DNA of 64,000 nucleotides from an uncultured Alkaliphilus sp. (GCA_938074565.1 CALJEQ010000005.1:1-64000); one strand, 5' to 3'. Shown: positions 47,434 through 57,042, numbered from the stretch's first letter. Program-made: numbers and translations. Notes: generated by a model not told the origin, from the sequence alone.

Positions 47434-47462
47434 TTGTAATATATAAAATCATGTGGTAATAT
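47434..47462 (+). promoter_or_regulatory. Promoter of 6S RNA
   Basis: TTGTAA (47434-47439), a 17-base spacer and TAATAT (47457-47462) place the start near 47469, at the 5' end of the RNA stem. Confidence 0.7.
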
Positions 47463-47470
47463 ATTATTAA

Positions 47471-47640
47471 AACCTGCTGTGTACGAAGAAGCGATCTAGT
47501 TTTGAGGCAACATATTTACATTGGGAATCTGGGTTTATTGATGTAGGGAATGCCCTCTAGAGGGGACTTCTGAAACCAATAACAGGACACCCACCTGCTA
47601 GCGCAGGTTTCAAAACAATCGTTAAACGGCACAGCGGGTT
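47471..47640 (+). ncRNA. ssrS: 6S RNA
   Basis: About 170 bases closed by AACCTGCTGTG (47471-47481) pairing with CACAGCGGGTT (47630-47640), with a long irregular hairpin inside and a central bulge, the shape that mimics an open promoter and binds sigma-A RNA polymerase. Position between aspS and tcdA is the same as that of 6S-1 RNA (bsrA) in Bacillus. It has its own promoter and terminator. The identification rests on structure and gene order, not on a covariance search. Confidence 0.85.
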
Positions 47641-47669
47641 AAGATTATTATAAATAAAATTTATAAAGG

Positions 47670-47693
47670 CTTCTGTTGACAGAAGTTTTTTTT
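47670..47693 (+). terminator. Terminator of 6S RNA
   Basis: CTTCTG/CAGAAG (47670-47675 with 47680-47685, loop TTGA) followed by T8. Confidence 0.9.
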
Positions 47694-47830
47694 ATTGTAT
47701 ATTAATTAAAATTGTTTTTAGAATGTTTTATAGGTTTTAGGAAATGATGAAAGTAAAGTGATGAAAGTAGTTGACAGATAAATAAATTTTCGTTACTATA
47801 ATCTCTAATGTATAATAAAGGAGGATCAGA

Positions 47831-48583
47831 ATGGCACTACATTCCTTTTCAAGAAGTGAGTTACTTATAGGTACAGAAGGACTAAATAAATTAAAAAATA
47901 GTAAAATAGCTATTTTTGGTATAGGTGGGGTAGGAACTTTTGCCACAGAGGCATTGGCAAGAACAGGGGTAGAAAAATTTGTTCTTGTGGATGATGATGA
48001 TATTTGCTTAACCAATATTAACCGTCAACTTCATGCTACCCGTAGTACAGTGGGTAAAGCAAAGGTTGAAGTGATGAAGGAAAGAATACTTGATATTAAC
48101 CCTAAAGCAGAAGTTGAAGTGCATAAGGAACTATATAACAGTGATAGTGCAGAAAGGTTACTGTTACCAGAGTATGATTATGTAATTGATGCGATTGATA
48201 TGGTTTCTGCTAAATTAGACTTAATCGAACGCAGTAAAAAAATGGGACTACCCATCATAAGTAGTATGGGGGCTGGAAACAAACTTGATCCCACCCGTTT
48301 TGAAGTAGCTGATATTTCAAAAACATCTATTTGCCCATTGGCTAAGGTAATGCGTAAAGAATTAAGAAAACGTGGTGTTAAGAATGTAAAGGTGGTCTAT
48401 TCTAAAGAAGAACCTATGACACCATTACAATTGAATAGCGATTGCAAAACTAATTGTATTTGTACTAACAAAGATAGAACCTGTACGGTTAAACACCAAA
48501 TTCCAGGCAGTATTGCTTTTGTACCATCAACGGTGGGGCTTATAATAGCTTCTGTGGTTGTAAGGGATCTTATAAAATTATAG
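47831..48583 (+). CDS. tcdA: tRNA threonylcarbamoyladenosine dehydratase TcdA
   Basis: An E1/ThiF-like ATP-dependent enzyme that cyclises t6A37 to ct6A in tRNA. 250 residues, ATG 47831 behind AAAGGAGG. Rossmann motif IFGIGGVGTFATEAL, DDDDICLTNINRQLHA, the DAIDMVSAKLDLI segment and a late Cys pair in CICTNKDRTC. Bacillus yrvM stands at the same place. Confidence 0.94.
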   Translation: MALHSFSRSELLIGTEGLNKLKNSKIAIFGIGGVGTFATEALARTGVEKFVLVDDDDICLTNINRQLHATRSTVGKAKVEVMKERILDINPKAEVEVHKELYNSDSAERLLLPEYDYVIDAIDMVSAKLDLIERSKKMGLPIISSMGAGNKLDPTRFEVADISKTSICPLAKVMRKELRKRGVKNVKVVYSKEEPMTPLQLNSDCKTNCICTNKDRTCTVKHQIPGSIAFVPSTVGLIIASVVVRDLIKL

Positions 48584-48647
48584 TTATAAACGATTTTGAA
48601 TAGAGTATAATTTAAACATACCTTTATTTTGGAAGGAGGGGAAACTA

Positions 48648-49097
48648 TTGAAACAGTATGGAATTGTGACCTCAGTCGAAGGGGAAACTGCAAAAGTTCT
48701 AATGAAAAGGCACTCCAGTTGTGGAAGTTGCAGTGCATGTAAAATGGGACAAGAAGAAGCTAAATTAGAAGTTAAGGCAATTAATAATGTTAATGCAAAA
48801 ACAGGTGAATGGGTTTCAGTAAATATGGAGGATCAAGATGTTCTAACTGCCGCCTTTATGGTTTATGTTATCCCTTTACTTGCATTGTTGGTTGGAGTTA
48901 TTGGTGGAAGTTATATTCTATCTTTAGTGGGTATAGTGGAGTATACTGATATTTATGCCGCATTAATTGGGTTTGTAACAATGGGCATTTCCTTTATATC
49001 TTTAAAGAAAAGAGAAGGAAATCTAAAAAACAATAAAAGATTTTTGCCTGTAATTACTGAGATTGTAGAAGAAGATAAGGTGTGTAAAGACAAATAG
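48648..49097 (+). CDS. RseC/MucC-like SoxR-reducing system protein
   Basis: 149 residues from TTG 48648 behind GGAAGGAGGGG. An N-terminal cytoplasmic beta domain carries four cysteines (SSCGSCSACKMG), followed by two transmembrane helices (about 68-90 and 97-117). In clostridia such proteins often accompany Rnf complexes; none is present here, so the electron partner is unknown. Confidence 0.85.
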   Translation: MKQYGIVTSVEGETAKVLMKRHSSCGSCSACKMGQEEAKLEVKAINNVNAKTGEWVSVNMEDQDVLTAAFMVYVIPLLALLVGVIGGSYILSLVGIVEYTDIYAALIGFVTMGISFISLKKREGNLKNNKRFLPVITEIVEEDKVCKDK

Positions 49098-49143
49098 AAG
49101 ATAAGGTTCATATTTAATAGTGTATCTATTATTGATACAAAAA

Positions 49144-49199
49144 TTTAACCCAGTAGGCAGGTATATAATAGTATACTCCACCAGCTGGGTTAAACTTTT
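49144..49199. terminator. Bidirectional terminator between the RseC-like and thrE genes
   Basis: TTTAACCCAG (49144-49153) pairs with CTGGGTTAAA (49185-49194), followed by T5; it can serve both convergent transcripts. Confidence 0.75.
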
Positions 49200-49232
49200 T
49201 ATTGATAAGTTGTTTAAATTTATGTTTGTTTT

Positions 49233-49679
49233 TTAATTAAACCATTTTGTAGTAAATTTCTTTCTAAAGGAATTTACAGATAATACAATTGTGAGGGCAC
49301 CTGCTATGGAGATGGCTATCATAAGAACTTCACTTCCATAAACCAGTGCTTTATCAGGTTCCTTTTCTAATAAAGATAACATGGTATTATAAAGTCCGAA
49401 CCCTGGAACTAAAGGAACAATTCCTGGGATAATATAAACAGTAATTGGGTTTTTGCATAGTATAGCAAAAATTTCCCCTACAAATCCTATGCATAAGGAA
49501 GCCATGAAACTGGATAGTACAATTGAACCAGTAAACTGATTTATTATAAGATAAACACTCCAACCAAAAGCTCCTGCTAAACCAGACTTTATTAGGGATG
49601 ACTTAGGCGTATTAAAAATAACAGCAAAGCCCACTGTACAAGCAAAAGCATAAAAAAATTGCTTTATATAGAAAATCAA
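49233..49679 (-). CDS. Threonine/serine exporter, ThrE C-terminal (YjjB-like) subunit
   Basis: 148 residues, ATG 49679 overlapping the upstream gene's stop by four bases (ATGA). Four or five transmembrane helices with SGLAGAFGWSVYLI, IFAILCKNP and IPGIVPLVPGFGLYNTM. In Corynebacterium ThrE is one polypeptide; here it is split in two, as commonly seen in Firmicutes. Confidence 0.9.
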   Translation of the reverse strand: MIFYIKQFFYAFACTVGFAVIFNTPKSSLIKSGLAGAFGWSVYLIINQFTGSIVLSSFMASLCIGFVGEIFAILCKNPITVYIIPGIVPLVPGFGLYNTMLSLLEKEPDKALVYGSEVLMIAISIAGALTIVLSVNSFRKKFTTKWFN

Positions 49680-50467
49680 ATTAACCTACCTCCTGTTAAA
49701 TAAATCCAAGTTTTTAGAACAAAACCAACTCCAAAGGCTATGGAAGTAGCTATTAATAGTGCCTCAGCACCTCTAGATAATCCAGAGACTAAGTCTCCGG
49801 AAATGGAATCACGAACAGCATTGGTTATGGCTACTCCTGGGACCATCACCATAATAGCCCCTATTATAACTTTGTCAACATGTATTAATGGATGCAAGTA
49901 AGAGAATATTATTGCTGAAAGGGCAGCGATGAATCCTCCGGTAGTATAAGTTAAAAAAGAATTAAGTCCTAACTTAGAAAATTTATTTACAGAAACGGTA
50001 ATAAAGATACTGGTGATTAAGGCACCTACTAAGTCAAAATGATTTCCTCCAAATAAAAGCGTAAAAAATCCACTAGCTATCCCTCCAAAAAAGGCTTCCA
50101 TAGGCAAGGGGTAAGGTAGTAGTTGATCAATTGCTTTAAGTTGTGCCATAGCTTCTTCTAGTGACATATCTTCATCTACAAACTTACGGGAAAAAGAATT
50201 AACTTCAGCGACTTTATTCAGATTGATGCTACGGGACTGTATTCTTTTTACATATGTAATCATTTCATTTAAATCTTCACCATCATTATCGACGGATATA
50301 AAAATGCCAGTTGGCGTAGCATAAGCCTCTACAAAAGGAAATTTTCTTGATTTACATAATCTTATTATTGTATCTTCAACACGATAAGTTTCTGCACCAT
50401 TTTTTAACATTATTTCACCTGCATAGAGGGCCATAACTAATAATTTTTTCTGATTAACTTGATGCAT
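49676..50467 (-). CDS. Threonine/serine exporter, ThrE N-terminal (YjjP-like) subunit
   Basis: 263 residues, ATG 50467 with AGGAGGTG before it. A soluble N-terminal part (AGEIMLKNGAETYRVEDTI, YATPTGIFIS) of ~115 residues and then five helices with FFGGIASGFFTLLFGG and VPGVAITNAVRDSISGDLVSG. Together with the overlapping small subunit it should export serine or threonine, which fits its place between serine dehydratase-type metabolism and glyA, though this link is inference. Confidence 0.92.
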   Translation of the reverse strand: MHQVNQKKLLVMALYAGEIMLKNGAETYRVEDTIIRLCKSRKFPFVEAYATPTGIFISVDNDGEDLNEMITYVKRIQSRSINLNKVAEVNSFSRKFVDEDMSLEEAMAQLKAIDQLLPYPLPMEAFFGGIASGFFTLLFGGNHFDLVGALITSIFITVSVNKFSKLGLNSFLTYTTGGFIAALSAIIFSYLHPLIHVDKVIIGAIMVMVPGVAITNAVRDSISGDLVSGLSRGAEALLIATSIAFGVGFVLKTWIYLTGGRLI

Positions 50468-50852
50468 AATAACACCTCCTAAATGGTATTATTATACTAT
50501 ACCAAAAGATTACACATAAAGTAAGGGGGAATATTAAAAAAAAGTAAAGTTTACTAAAGGTTAAGTAATTTAATTAATATTTGATTATAGATGCTTAAGT
50601 TAAGTTTGTAATAAATATTAAAGTTGTTATAAAATGTAAATATATACTAATACTATATAAATGGATTCTATAGTATTGAATCTGCTAAAGTATTTACGAT
50701 TTATGAGTTGCAAAGGGAGATAGAATAAAAGATGGTGTACTTATAGATAAAGTATTTATTTTATTTTTCTTTTTATAGCTTGTAAGTTACTTTTAAAAAA
50801 ACTATAATAGACTTGTGTAAAAATTTGGACAAAGCAGAAGGGAGAATAACCA
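50468..50852. other. Divergent region between thrE and glyA
   Basis: 385 AT-rich bases without a gene. The glyA promoter is at 50780-50808; I looked for a glycine or folate riboswitch and saw no match. The thrE promoter is not clear. Confidence 0.5.
50780..50808 (+). promoter_or_regulatory. Promoter of glyA
   Basis: TTGTAA (50780-50785) and TATAAT (50803-50808) with a 17-base spacer, 44 bases before the start codon. Confidence 0.75.
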
Positions 50853-52085
50853 ATGAACTTTGAACAATTAAAGAAGGCTGATCCTGAAATTTATGAAGTA
50901 ATACAAAAAGAGACCGACAGACAGCGTAAAAACATTGAATTAATTGCATCAGAAAACTTTGTGTCTATTTCTGTTATGGAAGCGATGGGGAATCAACTAA
51001 CTAATAAATATGCTGAAGGTTATCCTGCAAAAAGATATTACGGTGGTTGTGAAGAAGTGGATGTTGCTGAAAATTTAGCAAGAGAAAGAATGAAACAATT
51101 ATTTAATGCTGACCATGCTAATGTTCAGCCCCATTCAGGTTCAAATGCTAACTTAGGGGTATATTTCACAGTATTAGAGCCAGGTGACACTGTTTTGGGT
51201 ATGAATTTATCCCACGGTGGACATTTAACCCACGGAAGTCCTGTTAATATTTCTGGTACATATTATAACTTTGTTGAGTATGGTGTAGATCAAGAAACGC
51301 AGCAAATTAATTATGATGAAGTAAGAAGGTTAGCTAATGAAGTAAAACCTAAATTGATTGTAGCAGGAGCCAGTGCGTATCCTCGTACTATTGATTTTAA
51401 AAAGTTTAGAGAGATTGCAGATGAAGTTGGTGCATACTTAATGGTTGATATGGCCCATATAGCAGGCTTAGTAGCAACAGGGTTACATCCAAACCCATGT
51501 GAGTGGGCTCATTTTGTTACCACCACCACCCATAAAACTTTAAGAGGACCAAGGGGTGGAGCTATTTTATGTAAAGAGGAATTTGCAAAAAAGATTGATA
51601 AATCCATTTTTCCAGGAATACAAGGTGGACCTTTAATGCATGTTATAGCAGCAAAGGCAGTATCTTTTAAAGAAGCATTAAGCCCTGATTTTAAAGCATA
51701 CCAACAGCAAGTTGTAAAAAATGCCAAGCGTCTAGGAGAAGAACTTATAAAGAGAGGCTTTACACTTGTATCTGGTGGGACAGATACCCATCTATTATTA
51801 ATTGATTTAAGAAATAAAAACATTACAGGTAAGGATGCTGAAAAACTCTTAGATGAGGTTGGTGTCACTGTAAACAAAAACACAATTCCATTTGACCCTC
51901 AAAGTCCATTTGTTACCAGTGGTATTAGAATTGGTACACCAGCAGTTACAACTAGAGGTATGAAGGAAGATGATATGGCAAAGATTGCAGAAATTATGGC
52001 AACTATTATTGATGATTCTGAAAAAGTTCAAGTAGCCCGAGGAATGGTAAATGAACTTTGTGATAAATACAAGTTATACGAGTAA
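50853..52085 (+). CDS. glyA: Serine hydroxymethyltransferase
   Basis: PLP enzyme that interconverts serine and glycine with tetrahydrofolate. 410 residues, ATG 50853 behind AGAAGGGAG. Motifs: [51 protein letters not shown] and the PLP-Lys in [14 protein letters not shown]. Single gene with its own promoter and terminator. Confidence 0.97.
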   Translation: MNFEQLKKADPEIYEVIQKETDRQRKNIELIASENFVSISVMEAMGNQLTNKYAEGYPAKRYYGGCEEVDVAENLARERMKQLFNADHANVQPHSGSNANLGVYFTVLEPGDTVLGMNLSHGGHLTHGSPVNISGTYYNFVEYGVDQETQQINYDEVRRLANEVKPKLIVAGASAYPRTIDFKKFREIADEVGAYLMVDMAHIAGLVATGLHPNPCEWAHFVTTTTHKTLRGPRGGAILCKEEFAKKIDKSIFPGIQGGPLMHVIAAKAVSFKEALSPDFKAYQQQVVKNAKRLGEELIKRGFTLVSGGTDTHLLLIDLRNKNITGKDAEKLLDEVGVTVNKNTIPFDPQSPFVTSGIRIGTPAVTTRGMKEDDMAKIAEIMATIIDDSEKVQVARGMVNELCDKYKLYE

Positions 52086-52090
52086 AGCTA

Positions 52091-52122
52091 AGGAGATGAA
52101 TTTATCTATTCATCTCCTTTTT
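52091..52122 (+). terminator. Terminator after glyA
   Basis: AGGAGATGAAT/ATTCATCTCCT (52091-52101 with 52108-52118) followed by T5. Confidence 0.9.
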
Positions 52123-52214
52123 ACGTGAATATTAAAAAAATTACAGAAATATAGAGGAAAAGGCAACGTAATGTAGAATAAATATAATTAACACTTATAG
52201 GGGGGAATAATAGA

Positions 52215-53117
52215 ATGAAAAATATTAAAAAACTAATTTGTATGTTGATAGTATGTACTTTATTTATGGCTAGTACAGCTACAATGGGGGTTTATGCAAC
52301 AAATGGTAGTATCGGCTTAACAATTAACGGTAAGGTAGTAAAGTTGGATCAACCACCAGTTTCAGAAAATGGCAGAACTTTAGTACCTTTAAGAGCAATA
52401 TTTGAATCTCTTGGAGCACAAGTACAATGGGATAACGCTACTCAAACAATTACAGGAACTAAGGGAAATGTAACTATAAAGTTAACCATAGGAAGTAAAA
52501 CGGCAAGTATTAATGGCATTCAAATAACATTAGACGTGCCTGCTAAAGTTATTAATGGTAGAACTCTTGTTCCTACAAGGTTTGTTGCTGAAAACTTAGG
52601 TGCTATTGTTGAGTGGGATAGTGCCAACAAAATGGTTAAAATTACAGCAAAGCCTGAAACAAATACTACACCAACAAAACCAACAACACCAGTAGTTGTA
52701 GATGAAACTAAAATATTGGCATATTTAGAGGCTTATACTGTAGCAGCACAGGGAATAGGTACTAGTGTAGAAGAATTTGAATCAGCTTGGTTAAGTTTCG
52801 TATTTGGTAATGACATTACCGAAACAATGAAGGAGTTAGAAACTAATCATAAAAAATTGCATGATAATTTTAAATCAATTGGAATAATACCTAACTACTC
52901 TCAATCTCAAAATCATATGAATAATGCATTAGTTAATTACGGAAAAGTTCTTGAGCTTTCAGTAAAACTATTAGAAGAGTATAATGCTGGAAAATCCGAT
53001 GAAGAATTACAAGTGATTTCTGATAAGATTGACGAGTATTTAAACGCTACTTCAACAGAGCTTCTTAAATCTGCTGATGTTTTACTAACAGAAACACAAG
53101 CTTACATGAAAAAATAA
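52215..53117 (+). CDS. Secreted stalk-domain (copper amine oxidase N-terminal-like) protein, copy 1
   Basis: 300 residues from ATG 52215 behind GGGGGG. Signal peptide (MLIVCTLFMASTATMGVYA), then two stalk-domain repeats: SIGLTINGKVVKLDQPPV, GRTLVPLRAIFESLGAQV and GRTLVPTRFVAENLGAIVEW, to about residue 145. A Thr/Pro linker leads to a helical C-terminal domain of ~135 residues without known fold. Stalk domains in Firmicutes are surface modules that present other domains. The gene just downstream is a clear duplicate. Confidence 0.88.
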   Translation: MKNIKKLICMLIVCTLFMASTATMGVYATNGSIGLTINGKVVKLDQPPVSENGRTLVPLRAIFESLGAQVQWDNATQTITGTKGNVTIKLTIGSKTASINGIQITLDVPAKVINGRTLVPTRFVAENLGAIVEWDSANKMVKITAKPETNTTPTKPTTPVVVDETKILAYLEAYTVAAQGIGTSVEEFESAWLSFVFGNDITETMKELETNHKKLHDNFKSIGIIPNYSQSQNHMNNALVNYGKVLELSVKLLEEYNAGKSDEELQVISDKIDEYLNATSTELLKSADVLLTETQAYMKK

Positions 53118-53136
53118 TAGGATCTATGGTAAAAAT

Positions 53137-53174
53137 AGGCATGATCAAGATATATTTTGTATCATGTCTTTTTT
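53137..53174 (+). terminator. Terminator between the stalk-domain paralogues
   Basis: AGGCATGAT (53137-53145) pairs with ATCATGTCT (53161-53169), one G-U pair, followed by T6. Confidence 0.8.
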
Positions 53175-53216
53175 ACTGAAAAGATCTTTAGACATTTTAA
53201 TGAGGGAGGTTATAAG

Positions 53217-54095
53217 ATGAAGAACTTTAAAAAAATAATTTGTATGTTGATGGTATGTACTCTTTTTATGGCTAGTGCAGCTACAATGGGGGTATATGCA
53301 ACAACTGGCAGTATCGGTTTAACAATTAATGGTAAAGTAGTAAAGTTGGATCAACCACCAATTTCTGAAAATGGTAGAACGTTAGTACCTTTGAGGGTAA
53401 TATTTGAGTCTCTTGGAGCACAAGTACAATGGGACAATGCTACTCAAACAATTACAGGAACTAGAGGTAACACTACCATTAAGTTAACTGTTGGAAGTAA
53501 GATAGCCACTGTTAATGGTAAACAGATAACTTTAGATGTACCTGCAAAGGTTATAAATGGAAGGACTTTAGTCCCTGCTAGGTTTGTAGCAGAAAATTTA
53601 GGTGCAGTAGTAGAGTGGGATAGTAAAAATAGAATGGTTAAAGTTATATCCCAAGGTACAGTTGTATCTATGGTAGATGTAGAGAAGTCAGAAGAATATA
53701 TAGGTACTTACTTAGTATTAACTGAATTAATGACAGAAAGTATTTCTATATACTCAACAGCATTTAGTATGTTGATATATGGGTTTGATGTATCTGGTCA
53801 AATTGAAGAGTTAAAGACTATTAATAAAGAAATAAAAGATGAATTTGAAAGTATGGAAGCTGTTGTAGGCTTTACTAAATCCAGAGCATATATGAGAGAA
53901 TCTTTAACCTATTATGATTTAGTATTAACCCATACTGAAGAATTCATTAAAGCTATGCCATCTGATGACGAAAGTAAACTTTTAAATTCTTTAGAAAATA
54001 TAACATTTTACATTAATAAACTTACAGGAAGTTTTGAGAAGGCTATGGATAGTTTTATCGAAGAAGTCGAAACTTTTGAAAGTATAACTCAATAA
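53217..54095 (+). CDS. Secreted stalk-domain protein, copy 2
   Basis: 292 residues; ATG 53217 follows GGGAGGT, while an earlier in-frame start at 53157 would lie in the terminator. The first ~150 residues are nearly the same as in copy 1 (signal peptide, GRTLVPLRVIFESLGAQV, GRTLVPARFVAENLGAVVEW), but the Thr/Pro linker is gone and the helical C-terminal domain has diverged strongly (SEEYIGTYLVLTELMTESIS). This pattern suggests tandem duplication followed by change of the presented domain. Confidence 0.88.
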   Translation: MKNFKKIICMLMVCTLFMASAATMGVYATTGSIGLTINGKVVKLDQPPISENGRTLVPLRVIFESLGAQVQWDNATQTITGTRGNTTIKLTVGSKIATVNGKQITLDVPAKVINGRTLVPARFVAENLGAVVEWDSKNRMVKVISQGTVVSMVDVEKSEEYIGTYLVLTELMTESISIYSTAFSMLIYGFDVSGQIEELKTINKEIKDEFESMEAVVGFTKSRAYMRESLTYYDLVLTHTEEFIKAMPSDDESKLLNSLENITFYINKLTGSFEKAMDSFIEEVETFESITQ

Positions 54096-54112
54096 TACTT
54101 AATATAAAAATT

Positions 54113-54143
54113 TAGGCTATGGAATTAATCATAGTCTATTTTT
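54113..54143 (+). terminator. Terminator after stalk-domain copy 2
   Basis: TAGGCTATG/CATAGTCTA (54113-54121 with 54130-54138, one G-U pair) followed by T5. Confidence 0.85.
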
Positions 54144-54253
54144 ATGTAAAAATATAAAAGAAAAAGTATATGCTATAATGTTTTATTTCTTTTCTTCTTA
54201 ACGTAATAACTGATATACTTAAAATATGAAAAGCAAATAATGGAGGGTTGGTA

Positions 54254-55663
54254 ATGAAATCCAAAAAAAAGCTAATGTTAATACTGCAAAAAATTTTGCA
54301 GTCTATAGATGAAGGAATACATGTGGTGGACAATGAAGGAAAAACCATTTTGTATAATGAGAGTATGGCAGAATTAGAAGGAATGGAAATAGAAGATGTT
54401 ATGGGGAAAACCCTACTAGAGGTTTTTCCTAGTCTGAATTTTGACACCAGTACCCTTCTAAAAGTATTAGAAAAAGAAGAAGCCATCGTAAATCAATGCC
54501 AAACCTATTTAAATAATAAAGGTCATAAAATAACTACTATTAATACTACAATTCCTTTATATGATGAGAATGAAAAAATTGGTGCATTAGAAATCTCAAA
54601 AAATATCACTAAAATAAAAAATCTTTCAGATGAAATTATTCGTTTACAACAACAGCTAAATACTACTACACCCCTTCAAAAAAAAGAAATAAAAAATTAT
54701 ACTTTTGATAATCTAAAGGGTAAAAGTAGTAGTTTTATTAAAGCTATTAATAATTCTAGAAGGGCTGCTGCTACCTCTTCCAGTGTTCTTTTATACGGTG
54801 AAACAGGAACAGGAAAAGAATTGTTTGCTCAAAGCATACATTATCATAGTCAACGGAAAAATAGACCCTTTATTGCACAAAATTGCGCTGCATTGCCAGA
54901 AAGCTTGTTGGAGGGGATTTTGTTTGGAACAACAAAGGGCGGTTTTACTGGTGCCATTGATCGACCAGGTTTATTTGAACAGGCAAATGAAGGAACAATT
55001 TTATTAGATGAAATAAACTCTATGGGAATGGACCTACAGGCAAAGTTACTAAGGGTTTTGCAAGAGGGTTATGTAAGAAGAGTAGGTGGGCTAAAAGATA
55101 TTCCTATAGATGTTAGAATAATAGCCACCACTAACGAAGACCCTTTAGAGGCTATTTCAGTTGGAAGAATACGAAAGGATTTATATTACCGTTTAAATGT
55201 TGTAAGTATAACAATCCCTAGCTTAAAGGAGCGTCAGGAGGATATTTTATTACTTTCTGATTATTTTATTAATCACTTTAATGAAAAATTGAAAAAAGAA
55301 GTTTGGATGATTTCATCTGATATAGGTAAACATTTCTTAAGTTATCACTGGCCTGGGAATGTTAGAGAACTGAAAAATGTAATAGAAGGTGCTATGAACA
55401 TGATACAGGATGAGCACATATTAAAGGAAGAACATTTTCCAGAGTATTTATTTAAAAATGAAAAGAAGGAGTCATCAGAAGTTATATTTAACTATGAAAT
55501 ATTAAAAGAACAAAAAGCACTGAATGAAGTTTTAGATGAAATAGAACGAGAGTACATTGTTAAAACAATGGATAGACATAAGGGTAATATTTCAAAAGCA
55601 GCACTAGAACTGGGTTTGAAAAGACAAACCCTGCAACATAAATTAAAGAGATTAAACTTATAG
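54254..55663 (+). CDS. RocR-like PAS/sigma-54-dependent transcriptional activator
   Basis: 469 residues; ATG 54254 follows GGAGGG, better than 54248. A PAS sensor domain (about 8-125; GIHVVDNEGKTILYNESMAELEG), an AAA+ sigma-54 interaction domain with Walker A GETGTGKE, a sigma-54 contact loop reading GGFTGA instead of the usual GAFTGA, Walker B-like ILLDEINSM, and a C-terminal Fis-type helix-turn-helix (GNISKAALELGLKRQTLQHKL). The overall text resembles RocR, which activates arginine/ornithine breakdown. A sigma-54 promoter lies right downstream before ord, so it almost certainly controls the ornithine cluster. Confidence 0.92.
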   Translation: MKSKKKLMLILQKILQSIDEGIHVVDNEGKTILYNESMAELEGMEIEDVMGKTLLEVFPSLNFDTSTLLKVLEKEEAIVNQCQTYLNNKGHKITTINTTIPLYDENEKIGALEISKNITKIKNLSDEIIRLQQQLNTTTPLQKKEIKNYTFDNLKGKSSSFIKAINNSRRAAATSSSVLLYGETGTGKELFAQSIHYHSQRKNRPFIAQNCAALPESLLEGILFGTTKGGFTGAIDRPGLFEQANEGTILLDEINSMGMDLQAKLLRVLQEGYVRRVGGLKDIPIDVRIIATTNEDPLEAISVGRIRKDLYYRLNVVSITIPSLKERQEDILLLSDYFINHFNEKLKKEVWMISSDIGKHFLSYHWPGNVRELKNVIEGAMNMIQDEHILKEEHFPEYLFKNEKKESSEVIFNYEILKEQKALNEVLDEIEREYIVKTMDRHKGNISKAALELGLKRQTLQHKLKRLNL

Positions 55664-55670
55664 AGTCTAA

Positions 55671-55717
55671 AACGCCAATAATTTTGCACATACATGCAAA
55701 TTTATTGGCGTTTTTTT
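55671..55717 (+). terminator. Terminator after the sigma-54 activator gene
   Basis: An 18-bp stem with one mismatch (55671-55688 with 55695-55712) followed by T7. Confidence 0.92.
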
Positions 55718-55926
55718 CGTTAATTAAACAATATTATTAAATGTAAACAACAATACGTTTTCATATTAATTGTATTACTAATATCTATGCATTTAGTATT
55801 AACCATAAAAACTAAATATATGATAAATAGCTTGTTCTATAAAAGTATATTTGAATAGAATAGTTAGAAAAATGAATAAATAATAATATTAATTAAATAA
55901 AGCTTATCTATTTAATTTTTCTAAAC

Positions 55927-55943
55927 TTGGCAAGAATCTTGCA
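55927..55943 (+). promoter_or_regulatory. Sigma-54 promoter of the ornithine degradation operon
   Basis: TTGGCAAGAATCTTGCA has GG at -24 (55929-55930) and GC at -12 (55941-55942) with the correct spacing and close agreement with the consensus. It lies 53 bases before ord. The AT-rich stretch 55718-55926 should hold the activator's binding sites; I could not define them. Confidence 0.88.
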
Positions 55944-55995
55944 ATAAAAATAGCAGGTAAAATAATAAACTTAATACATAAATGGAGGGAATAAA

Positions 55996-57042
55996 ATGGA
56001 AAATATTAAAGTTGTTATTTGGGGTTTTGGTGCTATGGGTAGCGGTATGGCAAAGATGCTTCTTCAAAAGAAGGGTGTAGAAATCGTTGGCGTATGTGAC
56101 CGTAACGAAAAAAGCATTGGAAAAGATATGTATGAAGTATTAGGAGTAGAGAGAGGCGATCGAAAGCCTGTGATCATCAATGCTAATATTGAAGAAGTAT
56201 TAACAGAAGGAAGTTGCGATGTTTGTTTAACTGCAACAGATTCCTTTACTAAGGCAGCTTTCCCAAGAATTAAATATTGTTTAGAGCAAAAAGTAAATGT
56301 TGTTTCAACTGCTGAAGAAATGGCTTATCCACAGGCACAAAACCCAGAATTAGCAGCAGAACTTGATAGAATAGCAAAAGAGAACGGCGTAACACTTTTA
56401 GGAACAGGTATTAACCCAGGATTAATCATGGATCTACTAGTTGTTTGTTTAACAGGTTGCATGACTGATGTAGAAAATATTGAAGCAAAAAGAGTTAATA
56501 GCTTATCACCCTTTGGACATACAGTTATGGAAGAGCAGGGTGTAGGAATGAAGGTTGATGAGTTTAATAGACGTTGCGAAGAAGGAACAATGGCAGGTCA
56601 CGTTGGATTCCCTGAGTCTATCCGAATGATCGCAGATGCTATTGGTTGGAAGGTAGATAAGGTTGAACAACAAATGAAGCCTATCGTTACCACAATAGAT
56701 AGAAAGTCACCCCACGGATTTGCTGCTGCTGGAGACGTTGCTGGTGTTAATATGACTGGACAAGGTTATGTAGATGGTGAAGTTAAAATTAATATGATCC
56801 ACCCACAACAAATTGAACCAGAAATGGAAGGAACCTTCACAGGGGACTATATCACTATAAAAGGAACGCCAGAAGTAAATATGGCAATTAAGCCTGAAGT
56901 AGAAGGTGGACTTGGAACAATCGCTATGTGCGTAAATATGATTCCCCACGTAATCAATGCAAAAGCAGGATTAAAAACAATGTTAGATTTACCAGTTCCA
57001 AGAGCCATTATGGGGGATATGAGGGATTTATTAGATAAATAG
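55996..57042 (+). CDS. ord: 2,4-diaminopentanoate dehydrogenase
   Basis: Oxidatively deaminates 2,4-diaminopentanoate to 2-amino-4-oxopentanoate with NAD(P)+. 348 residues, ATG 55996 behind GGAGGG. N-terminal Rossmann fold VVIWGFGAMGSGMAKML, then VSTAEEMAYPQ and GTGINPGLIMDLL of the family. First gene of the ornithine operon under the sigma-54 promoter; the next gene follows after 107 bases. Confidence 0.95.
   Translation: MENIKVVIWGFGAMGSGMAKMLLQKKGVEIVGVCDRNEKSIGKDMYEVLGVERGDRKPVIINANIEEVLTEGSCDVCLTATDSFTKAAFPRIKYCLEQKVNVVSTAEEMAYPQAQNPELAAELDRIAKENGVTLLGTGINPGLIMDLLVVCLTGCMTDVENIEAKRVNSLSPFGHTVMEEQGVGMKVDEFNRRCEEGTMAGHVGFPESIRMIADAIGWKVDKVEQQMKPIVTTIDRKSPHGFAAAGDVAGVNMTGQGYVDGEVKINMIHPQQIEPEMEGTFTGDYITIKGTPEVNMAIKPEVEGGLGTIAMCVNMIPHVINAKAGLKTMLDLPVPRAIMGDMRDLLDK

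Noticed and set aside
50468..50852. Riboswitch upstream of glyA
   Set aside because: No glycine or tetrahydrofolate aptamer pattern was seen; only a sigma-A promoter is clear.
51509..51883. 124-codon minus-strand frame inside glyA, and similar long antisense frames elsewhere (e.g. 46440-46808, 62867-63295)
   Set aside because: They are mirror frames of well-supported genes, lack ribosome binding sites and read as low-complexity protein.
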